From the NCBI GenBank assembly GCA_964569015.1, contig CAZMSN010000002.1, positions 1 through 64,000 of the forward strand: a stretch of 64,000 bases of DNA. The letters run 5' to 3'. Below are positions 1 to 7,541 of the stretch, in pieces. The notes below the pieces were generated by a model. The model saw only the letters and a list, made by a program, of their open reading frames with translations. It searched no databases and had not been told where the DNA came from. How positions within the stretch are numbered: position 1 is the first letter of the stretch; each line of letters opens with the position of its first letter. The DNA comes from CAYQEC01 sp964569015. GTDB lineage: Bacteria; Actinomycetota; Acidimicrobiia; Spongiisociales; UBA5794. The position numbers were made by a program, and so were the translations under genes.

Positions 1-247
1 CCCCGTTCCCGGGCCCGTGCGCCAGGTAGCCGTAGAGGGCGAAGAGGTCGATGCAATGATCGCTGTGGAGGTGCGTGATGACCACGGCATCGAGGTCGTC
101 CGGGTCGATGCGGTCGAGCAGGGCCACGAACGTTCCGCTTCCGGCATCACACCAGATGTCAGTTCCGTCGTGCTCCAACAGGTATCCTGAAGCAGCATTG
201 CCCCGCACCGGGCATCCGGCCGTACTTCCGAGAACCGTCAACTCCAT
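1..247 (-). CDS. MBL-fold metallohydrolase, N-terminal part
   Basis: Partial gene running off the left edge; 82 codons are present, starting MELTVLGSTAGCPV. Residues near 60 carry HLHSDHC, the HxHxDH metal-binding motif of metallo-beta-lactamase-fold hydrolases, after the typical strands and a CDAGSG turn. The start lies 9 nt after the stop of the upstream JAMM protein gene, so the two are probably one operon. In mycobacteria an MBL protein (Rv1339) lies a few genes from the JAMM protease Mec, so this may be that family; the substrate cannot be read from 82 residues. Confidence 0.85.
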   Translation of the reverse strand, partial: MELTVLGSTAGCPVRGNAASGYLLEHDGTDIWCDAGSGTFVALLDRIDPDDLDAVVITHLHSDHCIDLFALYGYLAHGPGNG

Positions 248-256
248 GGCGGGACC

Positions 257-877
257 TTACCCACCGCCGGTGCCGATGGGGACCTCCCGAACGACACCGC
301 CCGCGATGCGGAACGCCCGCAGCTCCGGCTCGCCGTCCATCGGGCCCACGATGAGGTACAGCCAGGCTGGATCGAGAGCGCCGGAGACATCATGCTCGGA
401 GGGAACCGCCACTGAGGCTGGATGCGAGTGGTACACACCCACCAGCTCCCGTCCGGCCGCTTCGGCGTGGCGCCAAGCTTCGAAGTGCTCCACCGGATCC
501 ACGGTGAAGCGGTCCCGAGAATGGTCGACGTTGGCCGTCGGGTACGCCGCTACCACGCCCCCCCGGCCGTCACCGGCGAGCAGCCCGCACGCCTCCTCCG
601 GGTAGCACCTCCGGCAGTGATCGAAGATCACCCGGCGAACCTTGTCGGGTATCACCACGCACTCCTCCGCTCCGAGCATGCAACGCGCCTCGGCAGCGTG
701 GGCGGGATCGACGACGACCCGGACTCCGTACCAGGCGAAGAATCCCGGGTTGAGGCCGCCCTCGTCGTCGGCGTGAATCGTCGCCCGGATGCCTGCGGAG
801 GAGAGCAGGGCGCGAGCGACCTCTGCGTCGCCCCGCGTGAGATAGATCCCCACGGTCACCGGATCATCGTCACCCAT
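257..877 (-). CDS. DUF2007-JAMM (Mov34/MPN) metalloprotease fusion
   Basis: 206 aa. Residues about 5-70 look like a DUF2007 putative signal-transducing domain (VGIYLTRGDAEVARALLSSAGI, then a hydrophobic VRVVVDP strand). Residues 80-200 are a JAMM metalloprotease with all zinc and catalytic residues: E95 in EEACGLL, H150 and H152 in VYHSHP, S160 and D163 in SEHD. Bacterial JAMM proteins of this size remove C-terminal groups from ubiquitin-like sulfur carriers, such as Mec acting on CysO-cysteine in Mycobacterium. No ThiS/MoaD-like carrier lies within the window; one could lie beyond the left edge. The domain assignment is firm, the substrate is inference, and the DUF2007 attachment is unusual. 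Confidence 0.85.
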   Translation of the reverse strand: MGDDDPVTVGIYLTRGDAEVARALLSSAGIRATIHADDEGGLNPGFFAWYGVRVVVDPAHAAEARCMLGAEECVVIPDKVRRVIFDHCRRCYPEEACGLLAGDGRGGVVAAYPTANVDHSRDRFTVDPVEHFEAWRHAEAAGRELVGVYHSHPASVAVPSEHDVSGALDPAWLYLIVGPMDGEPELRAFRIAGGVVREVPIGTGGG

Positions 878-945
878 GACCGCACGCTACCTGGAACGCG
901 ACGACGCGCCGGGCGAACCCGGCGCGTCGTTCGGTCGCCGTCAGA

Positions 946-3354
946 TCACGGGCAGGCACCATCCCAGTTGGCGTCCAGCGGCGTCAGGAACGCATCCACC
1001 GTAGCCGAGCCGGTGAGCCCGGCATTCCCGCAGAGCCGCGTATCGGGCGCCAGCAACGAGGTCAGTGCCACGATCCCGTCGCTGATGGCGCCACTCAGCA
1101 TGTTGCCGTTGAGCTTCAGGCTCGTCAGGTTGACGAGGTTGTTGAAGGACGCCGGGATCCCACCGGTGAGCGAGTTGCGCGCCAGGCGCAGCCGCTCGAG
1201 AGTGGTCACGCTCCCCAGCTCAGTCGGGAGCGTCCCGTCGAGGGCGTTGTCGTCGGCCTCGAAGTTCTCCAGGCTCGACATTCCCCCCATCGCTGCCGGG
1301 ATGGCACCTGACAGGCCGGCGTTGTTGAGGTACAGGCCGCGCAACTCCGAGAGCGACCCCAGCACAGCCGGGATCCCACCGGTGAGCGAGTTCCCCGACA
1401 GGTTGAGGTACTCGAGCGCCACCAGGTCCTGGAGGTCATCCGGGATGGGCCCACTGAGCCAGTTGCCGTGGAGATCGAGATACGTCACGTGTAGCTGCGA
1501 CGGCGCCTGGTCGCAGTAGGTCACCCCGTACCAGGCCCCACCACACGGGTTCGCCTCCAGCAGCCAGCCGTCGTTGTTTTTCCAGTTCGGGCCGTCGGTG
1601 GCGTCGTAGAGGGCCACGAGCGCCTCGCACTCGCTCGGCTGGATGCCGGCCACGCCATCACAGTTGAAGGCGATGTGGATGGCGAGCACCTTCGTCGCGG
1701 TGCGATCCTCGTCGTCGGTGACCATCACCGTGAACGAGAAGTCACCCGCCAGGTCCGGTGTGCCCGTGATCACTCCGGTGCTCTCGGTCAATCCCAAGCC
1801 ATCCGGCAGAGGATTGGAGCCGTCGTTCAGACCCCACGTGTACGGCGTGGTCCCGCCACTGGCCGCCAGCGCTTGCGAGTAAGCGACACCGGTGGTGCCG
1901 TCGGGGAGCGTCGCCGTCGTGATCGAGAGTGGTTCGGCCACCACGATCGTGAATTCCCTGTCGGCCGTGGCCGCCAGGGCGTCGGTGACCTCGACCTTGA
2001 ACGTGAAGTCTCCGGCCGCGGTCGGCGTGCCGCTGATGGTGCCGTCGGCCGCCAGCGGATCCAACCCGGTGGGGAGAGATCCGACGGACACGGCCCACGT
2101 GTACGGGGCCACGCCGCCTGCCGCCGCCAGCGCCGCGTTGTAGGCCTCACCCACCGTGCCGGCATCGAGTGACACCGTCGTCACCGCCACCTCGGATCCG
2201 ACGGTGATGATCGTCAACGACGCGCTCGCGCTCCGACCGTCCACATCCTCCACCTCGACTACGAAGTCCGAGGTGCCGGCGGTCGTGGGCGTCCCCGAGA
2301 TCTCGCCGTCAGAAGCCAGCGAGAGGCCACCGGGCAAGGGATCGGAGCTTCCAGCGAGACTCCAGGTATACGGAGCGAGACCGCCGGTCGCGCTCAGCGA
2401 CTCGGAGTACGCTGCGCCGACCGTTGCCGTCGGAAGGTCGCTCGTCGCCACGACGAGCGAGTTGACCACGGTCAACGACAGGTCGGCGTCGGCCTCCACA
2501 CCTCTGGCGTCGATCAGGTTCACGGTGAAGTCGACCGTGCCCGCGAACGACGGGATCCCGCTGAGGGTCCCGTCGAGGTTGAGGAGCATGCCGGAAGGCA
2601 CGTCGCCGGAGGAAATCGTCCACACGTAGGGGGCAAGCCCGCCCACGGCGGTGAGCGTACGCGAGTACTCGACGCCCACGGTGGCCGACGGCAGACTCGT
2701 GGTCGTGATCCTGGGCCGGTTGCCGATCGCCCGCTTCAGGAACGCAGCCATCTGACCGCGCGTCACCGAGTCGTTCGGGCAGAACCGCGTGTTCTCCGGC
2801 GGGTTACAACCCCTGGTGATCCCGGCCGCCGCCAGCTTCATGATGTCGGCCTCGAAGATCGAGTCGTCGTCATCGACGAAATCCGTCGCGCCCGCGGTAT
2901 CGGTGAGACCCAGCGCCCTCACCAAGAACGCCGCCATCTGACCGCGCGTCACCGACTGGTTAGGGCAGAACCGCGTGTTCTCCGGCGGGTTACAACCCCT
3001 GGTGATCCCGGCCGCCGCCAGCTTCATGATGTCGGCCTCGAAGATCGAGTCGTCGTCATCGACGAAATCCGTCGCGCCCGCGGTATCGGTGAGACCCAGC
3101 GCCCTCACCAAGAACGCCGCCATCTGACCACGCGTCACCGCCTGCTCCGGACAGTACCGATCGTTGGCCGGCGGGTTGCACCCGCGGGTGATGCCTTGAT
3201 CGGACAGCCAAGCGATGTCCGCCTCGAAGACGTACCCGTCCGGGACGTCGACGAAGTCCGTTGCCGCCAGCGCGGTGGTCGATCCGATGACGACCAGAGC
3301 GGCCACCATTGCGTACGCGAGCAGGACGCTTCCTGCCTTCCTGACCCTGAGCAT
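946..3354 (-). CDS. Secreted SLH-like / Ig-like / plant-type LRR protein
   Basis: 802 aa from ATG 3354, preceded by a GGGGG ribosome site; an alternative ATG at 3390 adds 12 residues. A signal peptide (MLRVRKAGSVLLAYAMVAAL...ALA) is followed by three 62-aa SLH-like repeats (about residues 31-217; ITRGCNPPENTRFCP and VTRGQMAAFL), then four He_PIG-type Ig-like repeats (about 220-590; ATVGVEYS..GGLAPYVWTISSG..LSGIP) and a C-terminal leucine-rich region (about 600-802) of plant receptor type: DGPNWKNNDGW, PCGGAWYGVTC-like cap, then LxGxIP repeats. No catalytic motif or membrane anchor is seen, so it is probably a cell-surface adhesin or ligand-binding protein held by the SLH-like repeats. It is monocistronic and divergent from the liv operon. 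Confidence 0.85.
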   Translation of the reverse strand: MLRVRKAGSVLLAYAMVAALVVIGSTTALAATDFVDVPDGYVFEADIAWLSDQGITRGCNPPANDRYCPEQAVTRGQMAAFLVRALGLTDTAGATDFVDDDDSIFEADIMKLAAAGITRGCNPPENTRFCPNQSVTRGQMAAFLVRALGLTDTAGATDFVDDDDSIFEADIMKLAAAGITRGCNPPENTRFCPNDSVTRGQMAAFLKRAIGNRPRITTTSLPSATVGVEYSRTLTAVGGLAPYVWTISSGDVPSGMLLNLDGTLSGIPSFAGTVDFTVNLIDARGVEADADLSLTVVNSLVVATSDLPTATVGAAYSESLSATGGLAPYTWSLAGSSDPLPGGLSLASDGEISGTPTTAGTSDFVVEVEDVDGRSASASLTIITVGSEVAVTTVSLDAGTVGEAYNAALAAAGGVAPYTWAVSVGSLPTGLDPLAADGTISGTPTAAGDFTFKVEVTDALAATADREFTIVVAEPLSITTATLPDGTTGVAYSQALAASGGTTPYTWGLNDGSNPLPDGLGLTESTGVITGTPDLAGDFSFTVMVTDDEDRTATKVLAIHIAFNCDGVAGIQPSECEALVALYDATDGPNWKNNDGWLLEANPCGGAWYGVTYCDQAPSQLHVTYLDLHGNWLSGPIPDDLQDLVALEYLNLSGNSLTGGIPAVLGSLSELRGLYLNNAGLSGAIPAAMGGMSSLENFEADDNALDGTLPTELGSVTTLERLRLARNSLTGGIPASFNNLVNLTSLKLNGNMLSGAISDGIVALTSLLAPDTRLCGNAGLTGSATVDAFLTPLDANWDGACP
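2749..3126 (-). repeat. Tandem 186-bp repeat encoding SLH-like modules
   Basis: Two nearly identical consecutive units with a period of exactly 186 bp (62 codons) start at 2749 and 2935; a diverged third copy follows from 3121. The first two differ mainly at the codons preceding SVTRGQMAAFL. The low divergence points to recent duplication or gene conversion within the SLH-like region. Confidence 0.9.
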
Positions 3355-3549
3355 GTGCCCCCGCTTTCGTGCTGCGCGGAGAGCGCGCATCGCCCCCCAC
3401 AACCTTGCGTCAAATGTATCAGTGCCTGGACACTCGGTGGTCTCGACCGCCGAGGAACAGGCTACCCGGTGACCAGCAGCAGGCCGCTCGACGAGCCGCC
3501 GCCGCCCGGAATCGGGCGGTGGGGCACCGCACCCTAGACTCGCTGCACC
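3355..3549. promoter_or_regulatory. Divergent intergenic region between LRR-protein gene and livH
   Basis: 195 bp between two divergent starts must carry the promoters of both the surface-protein gene (minus) and the liv operon (plus). No convincing -35/-10 pair was recognised on either strand; the G-rich stretch at 3355-3400 supplies ribosome sites for both possible minus-strand starts. Confidence 0.4.
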
Positions 3550-4833
3550 GTGATGAGGCGCCTCAGAATCGCACAGGTACTGGCGGCGACATTCGTCGCC
3601 CTGATGCTGAGCCCTGCTGCAGCGCTCGCAGCCGGAGAAGACATCCACGGCCAGCTCGAGGCCATCGACGGGCAGCAGCGGGTACCCGTGCCCGGCGTGA
3701 CCATCGTCGTCGAGCAGGACGGAAGGGAGATCGGGGTCGCGGTCAGCGACTCGGCCGGCATGTGGGTTGTGCCCGTCCCGGAGGCAGGGACCTACCAGGT
3801 CAGGCTCGTCGTGGACACCCTTCCCGACGGCGTGGCCCTCACCGTCCCCGGCCACGAGGTGCTGCCCGACGTCCTCGTCCGCTCCAGTCAGGCGAAGGCG
3901 ATCCGCTTCCAACTCGGCCCCGGGGTCTCATCAGGGGTCGGCGACCTCGACCGTTTCCTCGATCTCGTCATCATCGGCCTCAAGCTAGGCGCCATCATCG
4001 CGCTTTGCTCGATCGGGCTGTCCCTGATCTTCGGGGTGACCGGTCTCGTCAACTTCGCTCACGGCGAGATGGTCACGCTGGGAGCCGTCCTCGCCTACTT
4101 CCTCCACGCTTCCCCGCTCGGGCCCGAATGGCCGCTGCTCGTCGCAGCCGTTCCCGCCGTGCTGATCGGCGCCGCCATCGGCGGTATCCAAGAACTGGGG
4201 TTGTGGGGACCACTGCGAAGACACCCGACCGGCCTGATCGCCATGCTCGTGATCTCGATCGGACTGTCATTCGCCCTGCGCAATCTCATCCTGATCGTGT
4301 TCCGGGGAGAGCCACGCCCCTACATCGACTACGCGGTCCAGCAGAAGTGGGAGTTCCTCGGGATCTCGATGGTGCCCAAGAACATCGTCATCATCCTCGC
4401 CTCGGCCGCCATCCTCGGCGTCGTCGGGCTCTTCCTCCAGCGCACCAAGCTCGGGACGGCGATGCGCGCCGTCGCCGACAACAAAGACCTCGCCGAATCG
4501 TCGGGCATCAACGTCAACGCCGTGATCCTGACCACGTGGATCATGGGCTCCGGCCTGGCAGCCGCCGGCGGGATCTTCTACGGAGTCTCCGAGCAGATCC
4601 AGTTCGACATGGGATTCAAGATGCTTCTGCTCATCTTCGCCGCGGTCGTGCTCGGCGGCTTGGGCACCGCCTTCGGAGCGATGGTGGGAAGCTTCATCAT
4701 CGGGCTCCTCGTCGAAGTCAGCACTTTCTGGGTGGACAATGAGTTCAAGACCGCCATCGCCCTCGGCGTCCTGGTGGTCATGCTGCTGATTCGGCCCCAA
4801 GGCCTCCTCGGGAGCAAGGAGAGAATCGGCTGA
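3550..4833 (+). CDS. livH: Branched-chain amino acid ABC permease LivH with secreted N-terminal domain
   Basis: 427 aa, GTG start at 3550 directly followed by ATG 3553. Residues 1-28 are a signal peptide (AQVLAATFVALMLSPAAALA). Residues about 30-125 form a predicted extracytoplasmic beta-sandwich like carboxypeptidase-regulatory domains (GVTIVVEQDGREIGVAVSDSAGMWVVPVPEAGTY would be one such strand set). From residue 135 the protein is a normal LivH permease: GLVNFAHGEMVTLGA, and the conserved AVADNKDLAESSGIN loop and GGLGTAFGAMVG near the C-terminus. It forms the inner-membrane channel with LivM. The stop overlaps the livM start (TGATG). Permease identity is certain; the extra domain is atypical and its role unknown. 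Confidence 0.92.
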   Translation: MMRRLRIAQVLAATFVALMLSPAAALAAGEDIHGQLEAIDGQQRVPVPGVTIVVEQDGREIGVAVSDSAGMWVVPVPEAGTYQVRLVVDTLPDGVALTVPGHEVLPDVLVRSSQAKAIRFQLGPGVSSGVGDLDRFLDLVIIGLKLGAIIALCSIGLSLIFGVTGLVNFAHGEMVTLGAVLAYFLHASPLGPEWPLLVAAVPAVLIGAAIGGIQELGLWGPLRRHPTGLIAMLVISIGLSFALRNLILIVFRGEPRPYIDYAVQQKWEFLGISMVPKNIVIILASAAILGVVGLFLQRTKLGTAMRAVADNKDLAESSGINVNAVILTTWIMGSGLAAAGGIFYGVSEQIQFDMGFKMLLLIFAAVVLGGLGTAFGAMVGSFIIGLLVEVSTFWVDNEFKTAIALGVLVVMLLIRPQGLLGSKERIG

Positions 4834-5822
4834 TGGACTTTGGGGGCATCCTCGTAGACGCGCTGCGGGCCGCCGTCGGCCCGGTGGCGGCCGCCTATGC
4901 CCTGTCGGCGATCGGCCTCAACCTCCAGTTCGGCTACACCGGCCTGCTCAACTTCGGTCACGTGGGGTTCATGCTCGCCGGGGCGTACGGAGCCGCCATC
5001 ACCGTCGAATTCGGGGGCTCCCTGTGGCTCGGTATCCCGATCGGCATCGCAGCCGGCGTGTTGCTCGGGCTCCTGCTCGGCTTCCCCACCTTGCGTTTGC
5101 GGGCCGACTACCTGGCCATCGTCACGATCAGCGCCGCCGAGATCCTCCGCCTCATCGTACGATCCACCTGGGCTCATCCGGTCACACGGAGCGTCTTCGG
5201 CATCCGGGCCTTCGCCGACGAGTTCTTCGACATGAATCCCCTCGACGTCGGAGCGTCGTACGGCTGGGGCGACTTTCGTTTCAGCGGACGGCAGCTCTGG
5301 GTGATCCTCGTGAGCTGGTCGGTCGTCGCCATCGCCGGATTCCTGCTCTACCGCATGATCCGAAGCCCGTGGGGACGGGTGATTCGCGCCATCCGGGAGG
5401 ACGAATACGCCGCCCGCAGTCTCGGCAAGCACGTCTTCAGCTACAAGCTCCAGTCGCTCATGCTCGGCGGCGGGTTGGCGGGACTGTCGGGAATCCTGCT
5501 CGCCATCGAGCAGCAGAGCGTGTTTCCGGACACCTGGCAGCCCAAGATCACGTTCTTCCTCTACGTGATCGTGATCCTGGGCGGGGCCGGAACCATCATC
5601 GGGCCCATCGTCGGGGCCATCGTGTTCCAGTTCCTCTTCTTCTTCTTCGACCGATTCATGACTAGTGCCCAGCTCGAGGGCTGGTTCGGCAACGTGCTCG
5701 ACGCCACCGGTGCCGCCCAGGTGAAGCTTGTCTTGGTGGGAGTCGGGTTGATGACCCTGATGGCCGTGAGGCCCGAGGGCATCTTCGGCCATCGGGAGGA
5801 GTTGCTGATCGATGAGCGCTGA
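4833..5822 (+). CDS. livM: Branched-chain amino acid ABC permease LivM
   Basis: 329 aa multi-pass inner-membrane permease, partner of LivH. Family marks are LNLQFGYTGLLNFGHVGFMLAGAYGAA, the cytoplasmic coupling loop GRVIRAIREDEYAARSLGK that contacts the ATPases, and GGAGTIIGPIVGAI. It overlaps livH by one base and its end overlaps the livG start by 11 bases, so the operon is translationally coupled. Length is normal for the family. The charged C-terminal tail (RPEGIFGHREELLIDER) is cytoplasmic. Confidence 0.94.
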   Translation: MDFGGILVDALRAAVGPVAAAYALSAIGLNLQFGYTGLLNFGHVGFMLAGAYGAAITVEFGGSLWLGIPIGIAAGVLLGLLLGFPTLRLRADYLAIVTISAAEILRLIVRSTWAHPVTRSVFGIRAFADEFFDMNPLDVGASYGWGDFRFSGRQLWVILVSWSVVAIAGFLLYRMIRSPWGRVIRAIREDEYAARSLGKHVFSYKLQSLMLGGGLAGLSGILLAIEQQSVFPDTWQPKITFFLYVIVILGGAGTIIGPIVGAIVFQFLFFFFDRFMTSAQLEGWFGNVLDATGAAQVKLVLVGVGLMTLMAVRPEGIFGHREELLIDER

Positions 5823-6636
5823 GTCACGCGTGTCCGGGATCGATCCCACCCCCGGCGTTCCCAAGCCCGATGCCATCCTGATCGTCGACAACGTGCGCCG
5901 TGCCTTCGGCGGTCTCCAGGCGGTCGACGTGGCTCATGTCGAGATCCAGCGCAACACCATCACCTCGCTCATCGGACCCAACGGCGCCGGTAAGACCACG
6001 TTGTTCAATCTCCTCACCGGTTTCGACAAGGTCGACAACGGGCATTGGCATCTCAACGGGGGCGCCCTGGTGGGAATCCCGGCGCACCAGGTGGCTCGCA
6101 AGGGGATGGTGCGCACCTTCCAGCTCACCCGCTCGCTGGCCCGCCTCACGGTCATCGAGAACATGCTCGTCGCCGCCAAGGACCAGCGAGGCGAGTCGAT
6201 CATGGGGGCTATCTTCGGAGGCTGGCGCTCCACCGAGGACGACAACGAGATCCGCGCCCGTGAGTTGCTGGACCGCTTCGACCTGGGCCACATGGAGAAC
6301 GAGTATGCGGGCAGCCTGTCCGGAGGCCAGCGCAAGCTGCTCGAGATGGCACGGGCATTGATGGTGGAGCCCGAGATCATCATGCTCGACGAGCCCATGG
6401 CCGGGGTGAGCCCGGTGCTGACCCAGTCGCTGCTGCGCCACATCACCGGTCTGCGGGACGCCGGGAAGACGGTGGTGTTCATCGAGCATGACATGGACGT
6501 CGTCCAGGAGATCAGCGACTGGGTCGTCGTCCTCAGCGAGGGCGCCGTGATCGCCGAGGGACCACCCACGCACATCGCCGCCAACCCAAAGGTCATCGAC
6601 GCCTATCTCGGCGCCCACCATGGAGAAGTCCCATGA
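5812..6636 (+). CDS. livG: Branched-chain amino acid ABC ATPase LivG
   Basis: 274 aa. Nucleotide-binding subunit with Walker A GPNGAGKTT at residues 55-63, the LivG-type insertion after the Q-loop (RTFQLTRSLARLTVIENMLVAAK), signature LSGGQRK, Walker B IIMLDEPMAGVSP and switch histidine in VFIEHDMDVV. The start overlaps the end of livM and the stop overlaps the livF start (ATGA). An approximately 20-residue N-terminal extension rich in Pro/Asp precedes the ABC domain. It powers the LivHM channel together with LivF. Confidence 0.94.
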   Translation: MSAESRVSGIDPTPGVPKPDAILIVDNVRRAFGGLQAVDVAHVEIQRNTITSLIGPNGAGKTTLFNLLTGFDKVDNGHWHLNGGALVGIPAHQVARKGMVRTFQLTRSLARLTVIENMLVAAKDQRGESIMGAIFGGWRSTEDDNEIRARELLDRFDLGHMENEYAGSLSGGQRKLLEMARALMVEPEIIMLDEPMAGVSPVLTQSLLRHITGLRDAGKTVVFIEHDMDVVQEISDWVVVLSEGAVIAEGPPTHIAANPKVIDAYLGAHHGEVP

Positions 6637-7367
6637 ACACGTCGGCGGCCATGCTCGTGGCGCAGGACGTCGTCGCCGGCTACGTCCCGGGCGTCGACAT
6701 CCTCACCGGCGTCCAGCTCACGCTCAACGAAGGCGAGCTGGTGGGCATCATCGGACCCAACGGCGCCGGCAAGTCCACGTTTGTCAAGGCGTTGTTCGGC
6801 CTGGTGCGGGTGCGTCGGGGTCACGTCACGCTGCGCAGCGACGACATCACCAATCTCGCCGCCCATTCCCTCGTTGCCAAGGGCGTCGGTTACGTGCCGC
6901 AACGGGGCAACGTGTTCCAGTCGCTCACGGTCGAGGAGAACCTGAGAATGGGCCTGTACCTGCGGCCCAGGTCGTGGCACGAGCGATTCGCCGACGTTGC
7001 CCGCCTCTTCCCCATCCTGGCCGACCGTCGTCATCAGCGCGCCGGTCTCCTCTCCGGCGGGGAACGCCAGATACTGGCGATGGGAAGAGCGCTGATGATG
7101 GAGCCCTCGGTGCTCCTCCTCGACGAGCCGTCCGCCGGTCTCTCTCCGGGAAACCAGGACATGGTGTTCGCCCGGGTTCGCCAGATTTGTGACTCCGGAG
7201 TATCGATCATCATGGTCGAGCAAAACGCCCGTCGTTGCCTTCAGATCTGCGACCGCGCCTACGTGCTCGATCAAGGAAGCAACGCCTACACCGGCCCCGG
7301 ACACGACCTCCTCCACGATCCGAGGGTGGTCAGCCTCTACCTCGGAACGCTTGGACGAGCGCAGTAG
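6633..7367 (+). CDS. livF: Branched-chain amino acid ABC ATPase LivF
   Basis: 244 aa, second ATPase of the importer. Walker A GPNGAGKSTFVKAL, LivF-type Q-loop region GVGYVPQRGNVFQSLTVEENL, signature LSGGERQILAMGRALM, Walker B LLLDEPSAGLSP and H-loop region IIMVEQNARRCL (Gln in place of the usual His, as is common in LivF). It ends the operon; a GC-rich inverted repeat follows 28 bp later. The substrate-binding gene is on the opposite strand, convergent with livF, so its expression can be set separately from the permease and ATPases. Confidence 0.94.
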   Translation: MNTSAAMLVAQDVVAGYVPGVDILTGVQLTLNEGELVGIIGPNGAGKSTFVKALFGLVRVRRGHVTLRSDDITNLAAHSLVAKGVGYVPQRGNVFQSLTVEENLRMGLYLRPRSWHERFADVARLFPILADRRHQRAGLLSGGERQILAMGRALMMEPSVLLLDEPSAGLSPGNQDMVFARVRQICDSGVSIIMVEQNARRCLQICDRAYVLDQGSNAYTGPGHDLLHDPRVVSLYLGTLGRAQ

Positions 7368-7394
7368 GACGCCGCTCGCTGACACCCGCACGGA

Positions 7395-7420
7395 AAGGGG
7401 CCCGGAATGCCGGGCCCCTT
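7395..7420. terminator. GC-rich hairpin between convergent livF and binding-protein gene
   Basis: Perfect 11-bp stem AAGGGGCCCGG / CCGGGCCCCTT with a 4-nt loop. There is no clear T-tract on the plus strand; on the minus strand the arm is preceded and followed by mixed sequence. Placed after livF and after the end of the convergent gene, it could stop transcription from both sides. Confidence 0.65.
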
Positions 7421-7457
7421 CCAATCTGCAAGCGCTCCTGTTACAGGAGGCACATCC

Positions 7458-7541
7458 CCTGTCTCAGGAGACCTATCTCCTGTCTCAGGAGACCTATCTC
7501 CTGTCTCAGGAGACCTATCTCCTGTCTCAGGAGACCACGAC
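7458..7541. repeat. Four tandem 21-bp units forming hairpins
   Basis: Units with a 21-bp period begin at 7458, 7479, 7500 and 7521 (the last is partial). Each junction contains the palindrome TCTCCTGTCTCAGGAGA (7-bp stem, 3-nt loop), perfect at 7476-7492, 7497-7513 and 7518-7534. A decayed copy precedes the first. The last unit contains the stop codon (7527-7529) of the convergent binding-protein gene, so the repeats form its 3' end and untranslated tail. Confidence 0.9.

Noticed and set aside
4578..5891. A 437-codon minus-strand frame opposite livM
   Set aside because: Antisense to a clear permease with no recognisable motifs; typical high-GC shadow frame.
7458..7541. Possible CRISPR array
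   Set aside because: The 21-bp units are directly adjacent with no spacers and are themselves hairpins.
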